A stretch of 64,000 nt of DNA from an uncultured Muribaculum sp. Its GTDB lineage: Bacteria > Bacteroidota > Bacteroidia > Bacteroidales > Muribaculaceae. This document shows positions 34,444 to 43,323 of this stretch, one piece after another. The notes beneath the pieces were generated by a model. It ran no database searches, was not told where the DNA came from, and saw only the letters and a program-made list of their open reading frames with translations. The position numbers and the translations under genes were made by a program. The DNA lies in assembly GCA_910578785.1 (NCBI GenBank), contig CAJTSJ010000001.1, forward strand, positions 1 to 64,000, given 5' to 3'. Every line of letters starts with the position of its first letter. Position 1 is the stretch's first letter.

Positions 34444-36607
34444 TCGTGCATCATCCATCCTTCATCATGCATCGTCCATCGTGCATCGTCCATCATCCAT
34501 CGTGCATCGTGCATCATCCATCATCCATCGTGCATTGTGCATCGTGCATTGTGCATTAATATTATGCATCGTGCATCATGCATCGTGCATCAAAATTCAA
34601 GCCCAACGACTTCACCGTCTGCCAAACGTTACCGTCACCGCCAAGCGTCCAATGAAGGATATCGGAGTGCAGAAGACCACGTTTGACTCCTTAGCCCTTA
34701 AAGAGAATATTGCCCTGTCTATGGCCGATGTGCTGACATTCAACTCTTCAGTATTTGTGAAAAACTACGGCCGCGCCACGCTATCTACGGTCGCTTTTCG
34801 CGGAACGTCGCCGAGCCACACACAGGTAACCTGGAACGGAATGCGCATCAACAACCCCATGCTCGGCATGACCGACTTCTCTACCATACCTTCCTATTTC
34901 ATCGACCAGGCATCGTTGATGCACGGAACATCGTCGGTCAATGAGACAGGAGGAGGACTCGGAGGACTTGTCAGGCTCGGAACCTTGCCCGACGTTGCCG
35001 ACGGATTCAACGCCCAGTATGTACAGGGAATCGGCTCGTTCAAGACGTTCGATGAATTTGCGCGCTTCACCTACGGCAACGACCATTGGCAACTCTCCAC
35101 ACGCGCCGTCTACTCGGCGTCGCCCAACGACTACAAATATGTCAACCACGACAAAAAAATCAACATTTACGACGATGACCACAACATCATAGGCCAGTAC
35201 CACCCAACCGAACGCAACCGGTCAGGTTCATTCAAAGACCTCCACATACTTCAGGAGATTTACTACAATACCCTTAAAGGCGACCGGTTCGGCATAAATG
35301 CATGGTATATAAACTCAAACCGCGAGCTTCCGATGCTCACGACAGACTACGGCGACGAACGGGGATTTGAAAACCGCCAGCGCGAACAGACATTCCGCGG
35401 ACTTCTGTCATGGGACCACACACGCAGCACCTGGCGAACAGGACTTAAAGGCGGATACATCCATTCATGGGTCGCCTACGACTACAGGCGCGAAGTGTCG
35501 GAAGGCAACTGGGCGGCCATGACCCGGTCAAGGAGTAAGGTCAACACTATCTACGGGCAGGCTGAAGGAGAATATACCCCAAACAAAAAGTGGTATTTCA
35601 CAGCCAACATTTCGGCCCACCAGCATTTTGTCAGAAGTGAAGACAAAAATATAATCCTCCAGGAGGGCGACAAGGCGATAGTCGGATACGACAAAGGCCG
35701 TATCGAACTATCCGGCTCCGCATCGGCAAAGTGGCAGCCTGTCGACCGTCTCGGGCTGTCGCTCGTGCTTCGCGAAGATATGTTCGGCAACGAGTGGGCT
35801 CCGGTTATTCCTGCATTTTTTATCGACGGAGTGGTATCCCGTACAGGAAATGTGGTGTTAAAAGCTTCCATCTCGCGCAACTACCGGTTTCCGTCGCTCA
35901 ATGACCTGTATTTTCTACCCGGGGGCAATCCTGATTTGAAGAACGAGCATGGATTCACTTACGACGTAGGTGTAAGTTTCAGTACAGGCAAAGCCGGAGT
36001 GTTCTCAATCGGAGGAAGTGCCACATGGTTCGATTCGCACATCGAGGACTGGATAATATGGTTGCCCACCCCCAAAGGATTCTTCTCGCCCCGCAATGTG
36101 AAGAAAGTACATGCCTACGGCATAGAGGCAAAGGCGGATCTGGGCATACAGTTACCTCAAGGATGGTTCTTCGACCTCAACGGATCATATTCATGGACTC
36201 CGTCGATAAACGAGGGAGACAAGCTTTCGCCCGCCGACCAGTCGGTAGGCAAGCAGCTTCCATACGTGCCCGGACACTCGGCATCGCTGACCGGACGTCT
36301 GTCGTGGCGCACGTGGAGCCTGCTATACAAATGGTGCTATTATTCCGAGCGTTTTACCATGTCCAGCAACGACTACACGCTAACCGGACATCTGCCGACA
36401 TACTTCATGAACAACGTCTCGATTGAAAATCTGCTTTCGTTCAGACCGGCCGACATTTCATTGAAATTGGCGGTCAACAACCTGTTCAACGAAGACTACC
36501 TGTCGGTATTGGCTCGCCCGATGCCCGGCATCAATTTTGAATTCTTCATCGGCATAACACCGAAGTTCTGTAAAAAAGAAAAATCTTCAGACGGCATAAA
36601 CTACTGA
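34430..36607 (+). CDS. btuB: TonB-dependent outer-membrane corrinoid receptor BtuB
   Basis: 725 aa as read from the ATG at 34430. The mature part starts near QRLHRLPNVTVTAKR (TonB-box-like), followed by the plug (MADVLTFNSSVFVKNYGRAT, GTSSVNETGGGLGGLVRLG) and a 22-strand barrel closing at FEFFIGITPKF. The first about 54 residues are encoded by the heptamer array: Ser/Ile/Val/His heptads, then a hydrophobic stretch ALCIVHCALILCIVHH and IQAQ as a possible cleavage site. A normal MKK-type signal peptide is missing, so the cassette seems to have supplied a substitute. It transports corrinoids from BtuG into the periplasm. Only the N-terminus is in doubt. Confidence 0.88.
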   Translation: MKESSRASSILHHASSIVHRPSSIVHRASSIIHRALCIVHCALILCIVHHASCIKIQAQRLHRLPNVTVTAKRPMKDIGVQKTTFDSLALKENIALSMADVLTFNSSVFVKNYGRATLSTVAFRGTSPSHTQVTWNGMRINNPMLGMTDFSTIPSYFIDQASLMHGTSSVNETGGGLGGLVRLGTLPDVADGFNAQYVQGIGSFKTFDEFARFTYGNDHWQLSTRAVYSASPNDYKYVNHDKKINIYDDDHNIIGQYHPTERNRSGSFKDLHILQEIYYNTLKGDRFGINAWYINSNRELPMLTTDYGDERGFENRQREQTFRGLLSWDHTRSTWRTGLKGGYIHSWVAYDYRREVSEGNWAAMTRSRSKVNTIYGQAEGEYTPNKKWYFTANISAHQHFVRSEDKNIILQEGDKAIVGYDKGRIELSGSASAKWQPVDRLGLSLVLREDMFGNEWAPVIPAFFIDGVVSRTGNVVLKASISRNYRFPSLNDLYFLPGGNPDLKNEHGFTYDVGVSFSTGKAGVFSIGGSATWFDSHIEDWIIWLPTPKGFFSPRNVKKVHAYGIEAKADLGIQLPQGWFFDLNGSYSWTPSINEGDKLSPADQSVGKQLPYVPGHSASLTGRLSWRTWSLLYKWCYYSERFTMSSNDYTLTGHLPTYFMNNVSIENLLSFRPADISLKLAVNNLFNEDYLSVLARPMPGINFEFFIGITPKFCKKEKSSDGINY
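34445..34590 (+). repeat. Heptamer tandem array (YRTSCAT) fused to the 5' end of btuB
   Basis: Sixteen contiguous 7-bp units (34445-34556), a 13-nt interruption, then three more units (34570-34590). Variants are CGTGCAT, CATCCAT, CGTCCAT, TGTGCAT, CATGCAT and one CCTTCAT. Three units make seven codons, so the array is read as a heptad peptide (SSIVHRA-like). A gain or loss of one unit shifts the reading frame. Confidence 0.92.
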
Positions 36608-36612
36608 CATAT

Positions 36613-37749
36613 ATGAAACTTAGCCATATACTCATCCTGACCGCAATCATTCTGCTGACTTCATGCGGCAATAAGAAGGCCTCCGACACGGCCGACTTCG
36701 TCGAGACGCTTTACAAACCTGAATATGCGTCCGGATTTGACATCAAAGGTGCCAAAGACCGGCAGAGCGTCATAATAACCGTACAGAATCCATGGCAGGG
36801 AGCCGACAGCATAACGTCGCAGCTGTTCATTGCCCGCGACGGCGAGTCTGCGCCGGAAGGCTTCTCCGGACAGATTCTCAACGGCGATGCCGGGCGCATA
36901 GTGGCAATGTCTTCGACCCACGTGGCCATGCTTGACGCTATCGGAGAGACAGGACGCATAGCCGGAGTGTCCGGTATCGATTTCATAACCAATCCTTATG
37001 TAGTGGCACACCGCGACAGCATCGGCGACGTAGGCTACGACAGCAATATCAACTATGAGCTCCTGATGTCGTTGTCGCCCGACCTCGTATTGCTCTACGG
37101 TGTCAACGGAGCCAACCAGATAGAGGGTAAACTAAAAGAACTCGACATACCCTACATCTACATCGGCGAATATGTGGAAGAGTCGCCGCTCGGCAAGGCC
37201 GAATGGCTTGTGGCAATAGCCGAGACTGTCGGTAAACGTGAAAAAGGCGAAGCAGTCTTCTCGGAAATACCCAAACGGTACAACGCGCTTAAAGAAAAAG
37301 TGGCCGGGACGGCCCTTGACGCTCCGTCGGTCATGCTCAACACACCCTACGGCGATTCATGGTTCATGCCGTCGACCGGAAGCTATATCGTCAGGCTCAT
37401 ATCTGATGCCGGAGGCGACTACATATACAAGAAAAACACCGGCAACACATCACTTCCCGTCGACCTCGAAGAAGCCTACATACTCACGTCGCAGGCCGAC
37501 ATGTGGCTCAACGTCGGCACAGCCAACTCGCTCGACGACATCAAGACCGCGTGCCCCAAGTTTACCGACACCCGTTGTTTCCGCAACGGAGATGTCTACA
37601 ACAACACCCTGCGCACCACAGCCGGAGGAGGCAACGACTTTTTCGAGTCGTCAATAGTCAACCCCGACCTGGTTCTCCGCGACCTGATAAAGATATTTCA
37701 TCCGGAACTGATCGATGAAGACTTCACCTACTATAAACGACTGAAGTAA
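36613..37749 (+). CDS. btuF: Corrinoid ABC transporter substrate-binding lipoprotein BtuF
   Basis: 378 aa. Lipobox LTSC (Cys near 18). Two lobes of the class III periplasmic binding fold: RIVAMSSTHVAMLDAIGETG, DVGYDSNINYELLMSLSPDLV, then GDSWFMPSTGSYIVRLISDAGG. It picks up corrinoid from BtuB and delivers it to BtuCD. It is longer than E. coli BtuF because of an extra N-terminal beta region (about 25-100), as in other Bacteroidota members. It lies 5 nt after btuB, and its TAA overlaps the btuC ATG. Confidence 0.85.
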   Translation: MKLSHILILTAIILLTSCGNKKASDTADFVETLYKPEYASGFDIKGAKDRQSVIITVQNPWQGADSITSQLFIARDGESAPEGFSGQILNGDAGRIVAMSSTHVAMLDAIGETGRIAGVSGIDFITNPYVVAHRDSIGDVGYDSNINYELLMSLSPDLVLLYGVNGANQIEGKLKELDIPYIYIGEYVEESPLGKAEWLVAIAETVGKREKGEAVFSEIPKRYNALKEKVAGTALDAPSVMLNTPYGDSWFMPSTGSYIVRLISDAGGDYIYKKNTGNTSLPVDLEEAYILTSQADMWLNVGTANSLDDIKTACPKFTDTRCFRNGDVYNNTLRTTAGGGNDFFESSIVNPDLVLRDLIKIFHPELIDEDFTYYKRLK

Positions 37750-38738
37750 TGCGCTCCCGAACGGTTGTCCTATTCATTGCTCTGTCAGCTCTCATGGTGG
37801 TCCTGTTCCTGACCGACCTGAGTGTAGGAGCCGTCAACATTCCTGTCGGCGATATATGGAACGCCCTGACCGGTGGCGACTGCCCGCCGACCACTGCCAA
37901 AATCATTCTCAACATCCGTCTTGTCAAAGCCATCGTAGCCCTTTTAGGCGGTGCGGCTCTATCGGTGAGCGGTCTGCAGATGCAGACCCTGTTCCGCAAT
38001 CCGCTTGCCGGACCTTACGTGCTTGGCATCAGCTCCGGAGCGAGTCTTGGAGTGGCCTTGCTGATATTAGGTGCTCCGATGCTGGGCCTCACAGGATTCG
38101 TATCGTCGATGGGCATGGCCGGAGCGGCATGGGCCGGAGCGGCCGCGGTGCTCATCGTTATCGCCGCCGTTGGCCACCGCATCAAAGACATAATGGTGAT
38201 ACTCATACTCGGAATGATGTTTTCATCGGGAGTAGGAGCTGTCGTACAGATTCTACAATATTTAAGCAAAGAGGAGTCGCTTAAGGCTTTCGTCATCTGG
38301 ACCATGGGGTCATTGGGCGATGTCACCGCCTCCCAGCTCCGGGTGCTCGCGCCGTCGGTGATTGCCGGAATCATACTGTCGGTAGCCACCATAAAGCCGT
38401 TGAACCTGTTGCTTTTCGGAGAGGAATATGCTGTGACCATGGGACTTGACATCCGCAGGTCACGCGGGCTGATATTACTGTCCACCACCCTGCTGGCAGG
38501 AACCGTCACGGCATTTTGCGGTCCCATAGGCTTCATCGGCCTTGCCATGCCCCACGTCACAAGAATGATGTTCGCCGACAGCGACCATAGGATTCTCGTT
38601 CCCGGAACCATATTGTCCGGTGCTTCCATACTGCTCGTGTGCGACATTATCTCAAAACTGTTTGTGCTTCCTATAAACGCCATAACCGCATTGCTGGGCA
38701 TACCTATCGTGGTATGGGTAGTCCTCCGCAACAAATAA
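37749..38738 (+). CDS. btuC: Corrinoid ABC transporter permease BtuC
   Basis: 329 aa, about ten transmembrane helices, FecCD family. It has family motifs GAALSVSGLQMQTLFRNPLA, GPYVLGISSGASLG and GPIGFIGLAMPHVTRM. The start codon overlaps the btuF stop (TAATG), which suggests translational coupling. The partners BtuF and BtuD are on either side. Iron-siderophore specificity cannot be ruled out from sequence alone, but the riboswitch decides for corrinoids. Confidence 0.9.
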   Translation: MRSRTVVLFIALSALMVVLFLTDLSVGAVNIPVGDIWNALTGGDCPPTTAKIILNIRLVKAIVALLGGAALSVSGLQMQTLFRNPLAGPYVLGISSGASLGVALLILGAPMLGLTGFVSSMGMAGAAWAGAAAVLIVIAAVGHRIKDIMVILILGMMFSSGVGAVVQILQYLSKEESLKAFVIWTMGSLGDVTASQLRVLAPSVIAGIILSVATIKPLNLLLFGEEYAVTMGLDIRRSRGLILLSTTLLAGTVTAFCGPIGFIGLAMPHVTRMMFADSDHRILVPGTILSGASILLVCDIISKLFVLPINAITALLGIPIVVWVVLRNK

Positions 38739-38751
38739 CGATGACAGAGCT

Positions 38752-39501
38752 ATGATCAGACTGAATGACTTTTCTATCGGATATGGCGGCAGGCATCTGC
38801 TCGAACATGCCGACACAGAGATGCGGGAAGGAACCCTGACTGCCCTCATAGGACGGAACGGAGCCGGAAAGTCGACTCTCCTGCGTGCCATCGCCGGACT
38901 CAGCAAGCGATATACCGGCAACATTATTTTGAACGGAACAGACATCGCCTACATGCGGCCGGTGGAGCTGGCCAGGACTTTGGCTTTCGTGACCACCGAG
39001 CGCACCCGCATATCCCATCTGAAATGCCGCGATGTAGTGGCGGCCGGACGTGCCCCGTACACCAACTGGATCGGTAAGATGAGACCCGAAGACATCGCCG
39101 CCGCCGAACATGCCATGGCGTCTGTAGGGATGGAATCATATGCCGACCGCACCATGGACCGGATGAGCGACGGCGAATGCCAGCGCATAATGATAGCCAG
39201 GGCACTGGCACAGTCTACCCCCATACTCCTGCTCGACGAACCTACATCGTTTCTCGACATGCCCAACCGCTACGAGCTATGCTCGTTGCTGGCCCGTCTC
39301 GCCCACGACGAGCACAAGTGCATCCTGTTCTCAACCCACGAACTAGACATTGCCCTGCGGCTATGCGACTACGTGGCGCTTATCGACCGGCCGCGCCTTT
39401 ACAATATGACTCCGGCCGAGATGATTGAGAGCGGCCATATCCAGAGGCTGTTCAGCACAGTTTCGACAACCGATTTCGACATCAGAATGTTTCTGAAATA
39501 A
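38752..39501 (+). CDS. btuD: Corrinoid ABC transporter ATP-binding protein BtuD
   Basis: 249 aa ATPase. Walker A is IGRNGAGKSTLLRA, the signature is MSDGECQRIMIARAL (Asp in place of the usual Gly), Walker B ILLLDEPTSFLD, and the switch His lies in LFSTHELDIAL. Energises BtuC. It is the last gene of the riboswitch operon, 13 nt after btuC. A new promoter starts directly after its stop. Confidence 0.9.
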   Translation: MIRLNDFSIGYGGRHLLEHADTEMREGTLTALIGRNGAGKSTLLRAIAGLSKRYTGNIILNGTDIAYMRPVELARTLAFVTTERTRISHLKCRDVVAAGRAPYTNWIGKMRPEDIAAAEHAMASVGMESYADRTMDRMSDGECQRIMIARALAQSTPILLLDEPTSFLDMPNRYELCSLLARLAHDEHKCILFSTHELDIALRLCDYVALIDRPRLYNMTPAEMIESGHIQRLFSTVSTTDFDIRMFLK

Positions 39502-39512
39502 GAGATAACTAA

Positions 39513-39546
39513 TTTGCCGTAGTTAAAGGCAAAAGTGTTATCTTTG
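39513..39546 (+). promoter_or_regulatory. Promoter before the alpha/beta hydrolase gene
   Basis: TTTG (39513-39516), 22 nt, TATCTTTG (39539-39546). The ATG at 39556 is 9 nt past the -7 box, so the mRNA leader would be only a few nt. This also excludes the in-frame ATG at 39535, which is upstream of the box. Confidence 0.65.
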
Positions 39547-39555
39547 TGGTCAATT

Positions 39556-40320
39556 ATGGAAAAGCATATTGAAGTCAACGGAACCATGGTCCGCTACACG
39601 GTGGAAGGTCAAGGCCGCCCCATTGTGCTGATGCACGGATGGGGATGCAGCACCACCACTCTCGCGACAATCGAACGGACCGCGCTGGAAAGCCATCAGG
39701 TAATCAATATCGACTTCCCGGGACACGGACTGTCGCCCGAACCGCCTTCGGTATGGGGCATCGAAGAATACACCCAAGTGCTTGAAGCCATCGTAAAAGC
39801 CGAAGGACTTAAAAATCCCTCTCTGTTAGGCCATTCGTTCGGTGGACGCGTGGGAATCCTGTACGCTTCGCGCCACGACGACGTTGACAAACTCATTCTT
39901 GTCGATGCGGCAGGTATTAAGCCTAAACGTTCACTGAAATATTACTTCAAGGTATACTCGTTTAAGTTCATAAAACGCTTATACTACATGATTTACGGCA
40001 AGGAAAAGGCCGAAATCAGACTGAACGCACGGCGCGCCAAAGCCGGATCGTCGGACTATGCCGGCGCATTGCCCCGGATGAGAGCCATACTAAGCAAGGT
40101 TGTCAACGAGGACCTCAAATATGCCATGCCCCGCATCAAAGCCTCCACTCTGCTGATCTGGGGCGAAAACGACACTGCAACCCCGCTCGCCGACGCCAGA
40201 TACATGGAGAGCCACATTCCTGGAGCCGGTCTGGTATCGTTCCCCGGATGCGGCCACTACAGTTTTCTCGACAATCCTTACCAATTCGCGGCCGTACTGC
40301 GAAGTTTTCTAAACTCTTAA
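39556..40320 (+). CDS. Alpha/beta hydrolase
   Basis: 254 aa. Oxyanion region VLMHGWGCST, nucleophile elbow GHSFGGR with Ser94, the acid in LLIWGENDTATP and the catalytic His in PGCGHYSFLDNP. The substrate is unknown. It forms a tight group with the MurF-like ligase (22 nt later) and Ddl, so an action on a cell-wall precursor or peptide may be considered; this is inference from position. No signal peptide. Confidence 0.88.
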   Translation: MEKHIEVNGTMVRYTVEGQGRPIVLMHGWGCSTTTLATIERTALESHQVINIDFPGHGLSPEPPSVWGIEEYTQVLEAIVKAEGLKNPSLLGHSFGGRVGILYASRHDDVDKLILVDAAGIKPKRSLKYYFKVYSFKFIKRLYYMIYGKEKAEIRLNARRAKAGSSDYAGALPRMRAILSKVVNEDLKYAMPRIKASTLLIWGENDTATPLADARYMESHIPGAGLVSFPGCGHYSFLDNPYQFAAVLRSFLNS

Positions 40321-40342
40321 TATTTCCCCCACACCCCCGATT

Positions 40343-41926
40343 ATGGAAATTCTGACACTAATACTCCTATCGGCATTGCTCATTATAGGGCTGGTCAACA
40401 TGGCTTGCGAACTGAAGCGCGACTTGATGATGCTTCAGCAAAACAGCTACCGAAACGAACGCTACATGCGGTGGTTGCGCACTTCTGGCGACACCACAAG
40501 CTATATCCGCCTATGTTCCTACATAGCCCTTCTGGTCATGATGGCTCCGCAACTGTCTGAAAAATTCCGTTGCGCAGCAGCCTTGGCAGTAATGCTCATA
40601 AACATTTTCAACCTGTCAACCGCCACATACAAGAAACCCCTCGTCTGGACACCCCGCGCGAAACGTATCTACTCTGTAGGAGCAGTTCTGACATTGGCTG
40701 CCGGAGCCGTGATATGGGCGTGCACACGGAGCATGATGTGGACAGGCACATATCTGATGCTCACGTACGCCGGATCTCACATAATCACCCTTTTCTCCAA
40801 CTGGCTTCTTCGTCCGGTCGAAGCAAAAATAAACAAGGGTTACTACGACGATGCGGCACGCATACTGAAGTCAATGCCCGACATGAAGGTCATCGGCATA
40901 ACCGGAAGCTACGGCAAGACAAGCACCAAACACTATCTCAACCGTATACTCTCCGAACAATTCAACGTGCTGATGACCCCCGGAAGCTACAACACGCTTA
41001 TGGGCGTCATACGTACCGTGCGCGAGATGATGCAGCCCTACACCGAGCTGTTCATCTGCGAGATGGGTGCTAAAAACATAGGTGACATCAAAGAGATTTG
41101 CGACCTTGTTCATCCGCAGATAGGCATTATCACCGCCGTGGGCGAACAGCATCTTGAATCGTTCAAGACCATCGAAAATGTCCAGCGAACCAAATTTGAA
41201 CTCGCCGACGCACTGCCCTCCGACGGCACTGTATACGTCAACAACGACTTCCCCTACGGTGCCTCAAGGCAGGTGACCAATGCCAAGTGTGTGCGCTACT
41301 CAATCCATAAGACCGACGAAGCGACGTTCTGGGTGACTGAAATGCGGTTCCACGAAAACGGCACAGACTTTACACTGCACACTCCGCAGGGCGATGCCGA
41401 ATTCTCGACTCGCCTGATTGGCGAATTCAACATCTCCAATCTTATTCCGGCCATAGCGGTTGCGATGCAGCTTGGCATGCCGGTCGAGCGTATACGCCAC
41501 GCCGTGTCGCGCATCGAACAGGTCGAACACCGCCTTAGCATGAAGCGTACACCCGGAGGAATCACCATCATCGACGACGCGTTCAACTCCAATCCCGACG
41601 GTTCGCGTATGGCTCTCGATGTATTGTCATCAATGACCAAAGGCAAGCGCATCATAATAACTCCGGGCATGATCGAGCTGGGTGACAAACAGCATGAATA
41701 CAACAAGCGCTTCGGAAGCAAAATAGCCCAATCGGCCGACATAGCAATCATAGTCGGAGCCTATAACCGCGACGCCATACTCATGGGGCTTAAAGAGGCC
41801 GGAATGCCAGAAGAAAAGGTACGCGCCGTCGAGACATTCAATGAGGCTCAGGCCATATTGACCACGATTGCCCGACCGGGCGACACGGTTCTATACGAAA
41901 ACGATCTTCCCGACACGTTTAAATAA
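40343..41926 (+). CDS. Mur ligase family protein, MurF-like, with N-terminal membrane segments
   Basis: 527 aa. Four hydrophobic segments occupy the first about 150 residues (from ILTLILLSALLIIGLVNMAC). The Mur ligase core follows: ATP loop ITGSYGKTSTKHYL, central domain EMGAKNIGDIKEICDLVHPQ and GIITAVGEQHLESF, C-terminal domain IIDDAFNSNPDGSRMALDVL. This is the MurF type (adds D-Ala-D-Ala to UDP-MurNAc-tripeptide), but the membrane anchor is unlike canonical MurF. Directly upstream of ddl, which makes the D-Ala-D-Ala substrate. It may be a second MurF or a related amide ligase. Confidence 0.8.
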   Translation: MEILTLILLSALLIIGLVNMACELKRDLMMLQQNSYRNERYMRWLRTSGDTTSYIRLCSYIALLVMMAPQLSEKFRCAAALAVMLINIFNLSTATYKKPLVWTPRAKRIYSVGAVLTLAAGAVIWACTRSMMWTGTYLMLTYAGSHIITLFSNWLLRPVEAKINKGYYDDAARILKSMPDMKVIGITGSYGKTSTKHYLNRILSEQFNVLMTPGSYNTLMGVIRTVREMMQPYTELFICEMGAKNIGDIKEICDLVHPQIGIITAVGEQHLESFKTIENVQRTKFELADALPSDGTVYVNNDFPYGASRQVTNAKCVRYSIHKTDEATFWVTEMRFHENGTDFTLHTPQGDAEFSTRLIGEFNISNLIPAIAVAMQLGMPVERIRHAVSRIEQVEHRLSMKRTPGGITIIDDAFNSNPDGSRMALDVLSSMTKGKRIIITPGMIELGDKQHEYNKRFGSKIAQSADIAIIVGAYNRDAILMGLKEAGMPEEKVRAVETFNEAQAILTTIARPGDTVLYENDLPDTFK

Positions 41927-41958
41927 TCAATCTATAAGAATCAACAAATCAACGAAAT

Positions 41959-43140
41959 ATGAAAACCAATATCGGAGTATTCTTCGGAGGACGCTCTACC
42001 GAGCATGAGATTTCGGTAATCTCGGCATCACAGGCCATGCACGCCATAAACCGCGACAAATACGACGTGACACCAATATACATCACCAAACAGGGACGCT
42101 GGTACACCGGCGACGCACTGTTTGATGTGAAAAACTACCGCAACATACCCGAACTGCTTAAACAATGCGAAGAGGTGTACATGCGTCCGGTCTATGACGA
42201 CTACAACCTGTACAAAGGCCACAAAAAGATGTTCGGCTCCGACGTGCTTACAAAACTCGATGTAGTGATTCCTGTGCTTCACGGCAGCAACGTGGAAGAC
42301 GGAATATTTGAAGGTGTCCTTCAGACCATCGGCATACCGTATGCCGGATGCGACGTGCTCTCGTCGGCAAACGGAATGGACAAAATCACTATGAAGATGA
42401 TTCTGCATGCCAACGACGTACCGGTAGTAGACTACATCTGGTTTACCGACAATGAATGGGGAAGCAAGCGCGACGAGGTCATAGCCCGCGTAGAGCAGAA
42501 GCTCGGATACCCCGTAATCGTGAAGCCAGCCAATCTCGGATCAAGCGTCGGCATCGGTTCGGCCCACAACCGCGAAGAGCTTATCCAAAAAATCAATGAA
42601 GCCGAACGCTACTCCATGCGCATGATCGTGGAGCATCTCGTCGAAGACCTCCAGGAAATAAACTGCTCCGTACTCGGCGACTGTGACGACTACCGAATGT
42701 CAGTGCTTGAAGAACCCATCAAAAGCGGCGACTTCCTTACATACGACCAGAAATACCTCGGTGGTGGCAAGGGTTCAAAAGGAATGCAGTCGGCCCAGAA
42801 ACGCATTCCGGCCGAACTGCCGAAAGAAGAGACCGAACGCATCCAGTATCTTGCCGGCGAGACATTCCGTGTGCTGTCATGCCACGGTGTAAGCCGCGTC
42901 GACGTAATCGTCGACCGCAAGACCCGACAGGTCTACGTAAACGAAATCAACACCATCCCCGGCTCGCTGTCGTTCTATCTTTGGGAAGCCACCGGACTGC
43001 CTTTTGACAAGCTGATGGACTCCCTCGTCCAGCTCGCCCTTAAACGCAAACGCCAGCAAAGCCTCAAGACTGTCAGCTACGACCAGAACATATTCAACCT
43101 TGGAGGCGGAATCAAAGGTGCCAAAGGTGTGAAACACTGA
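41959..43140 (+). CDS. ddl: D-alanine--D-alanine ligase
   Basis: ATP-grasp enzyme that makes D-Ala-D-Ala for peptidoglycan, 393 aa. The start FFGGRSTEHEISVISASQAM, VIPVLHGSNVEDGIFEGVLQ, the ATP-binding VIVKPANLGSSVGIG and the Mg ligands in YVNEINTIPGSLSFYLWEA are all present. Both ends are a little longer than in E. coli DdlB. It follows the MurF-like gene by 32 nt and ends at a strong hairpin. Confidence 0.95.
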   Translation: MKTNIGVFFGGRSTEHEISVISASQAMHAINRDKYDVTPIYITKQGRWYTGDALFDVKNYRNIPELLKQCEEVYMRPVYDDYNLYKGHKKMFGSDVLTKLDVVIPVLHGSNVEDGIFEGVLQTIGIPYAGCDVLSSANGMDKITMKMILHANDVPVVDYIWFTDNEWGSKRDEVIARVEQKLGYPVIVKPANLGSSVGIGSAHNREELIQKINEAERYSMRMIVEHLVEDLQEINCSVLGDCDDYRMSVLEEPIKSGDFLTYDQKYLGGGKGSKGMQSAQKRIPAELPKEETERIQYLAGETFRVLSCHGVSRVDVIVDRKTRQVYVNEINTIPGSLSFYLWEATGLPFDKLMDSLVQLALKRKRQQSLKTVSYDQNIFNLGGGIKGAKGVKH

Positions 43141-43169
43141 TATCGCATCAACCCAAAAACAATCATACA

Positions 43170-43209
43170 AGCCGGCCAATCGGGGAGATAAGAACCTGAT
43201 TGGCCGGCT
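43170..43209 (+). terminator. Hairpin ending the hydrolase-MurF-ddl unit
   Basis: Perfect 12-bp stem AGCCGGCCAATC (43170-43181) / GATTGGCCGGCT (43198-43209). The T tract is weak (ATTCATATTG). Confidence 0.75.
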
Positions 43210-43240
43210 ATTCATATTGTTAAGAAAATATAGCATTCAT

Positions 43241-43275
43241 TTTGACGAATAATTATTCATTAATGACTAACTTTG
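43241..43275 (+). promoter_or_regulatory. Promoter of the NhaC antiporter gene
   Basis: TAACTTTG (43268-43275) is a full -7 box; TTTG lies 23 nt upstream (43241-43244), a little wide. It places the start after 43280 and so excludes the upstream in-frame codon at 43273. Confidence 0.6.
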
Positions 43276-43323
43276 CGGAGCAAAAGCAATTATTCAAGAA
43301 AAAGTATTCGCACAGATAAGCCT

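Larger units (their letters stand above)
34036..34590 (+). mobile_element. Candidate four-helix-bundle cassette with TGCAC inverted repeats
   Basis: The left end TGATGCACAATGCACGAT (34036-34053) is a near-perfect inverted copy (17 of 18) of ATCGTGCATTGTGCATTA (34541-34558) on the right. Between them lie one AT-rich gene (34072-34443) and a 7-bp tandem array. It separates btuG from btuB, which are normally adjacent, and replaces the 5' end of btuB. No transposase is present, so it would have to be mobilised in trans. The name and mobility are inference; the inverted repeats and the array are directly visible. Confidence 0.55.
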
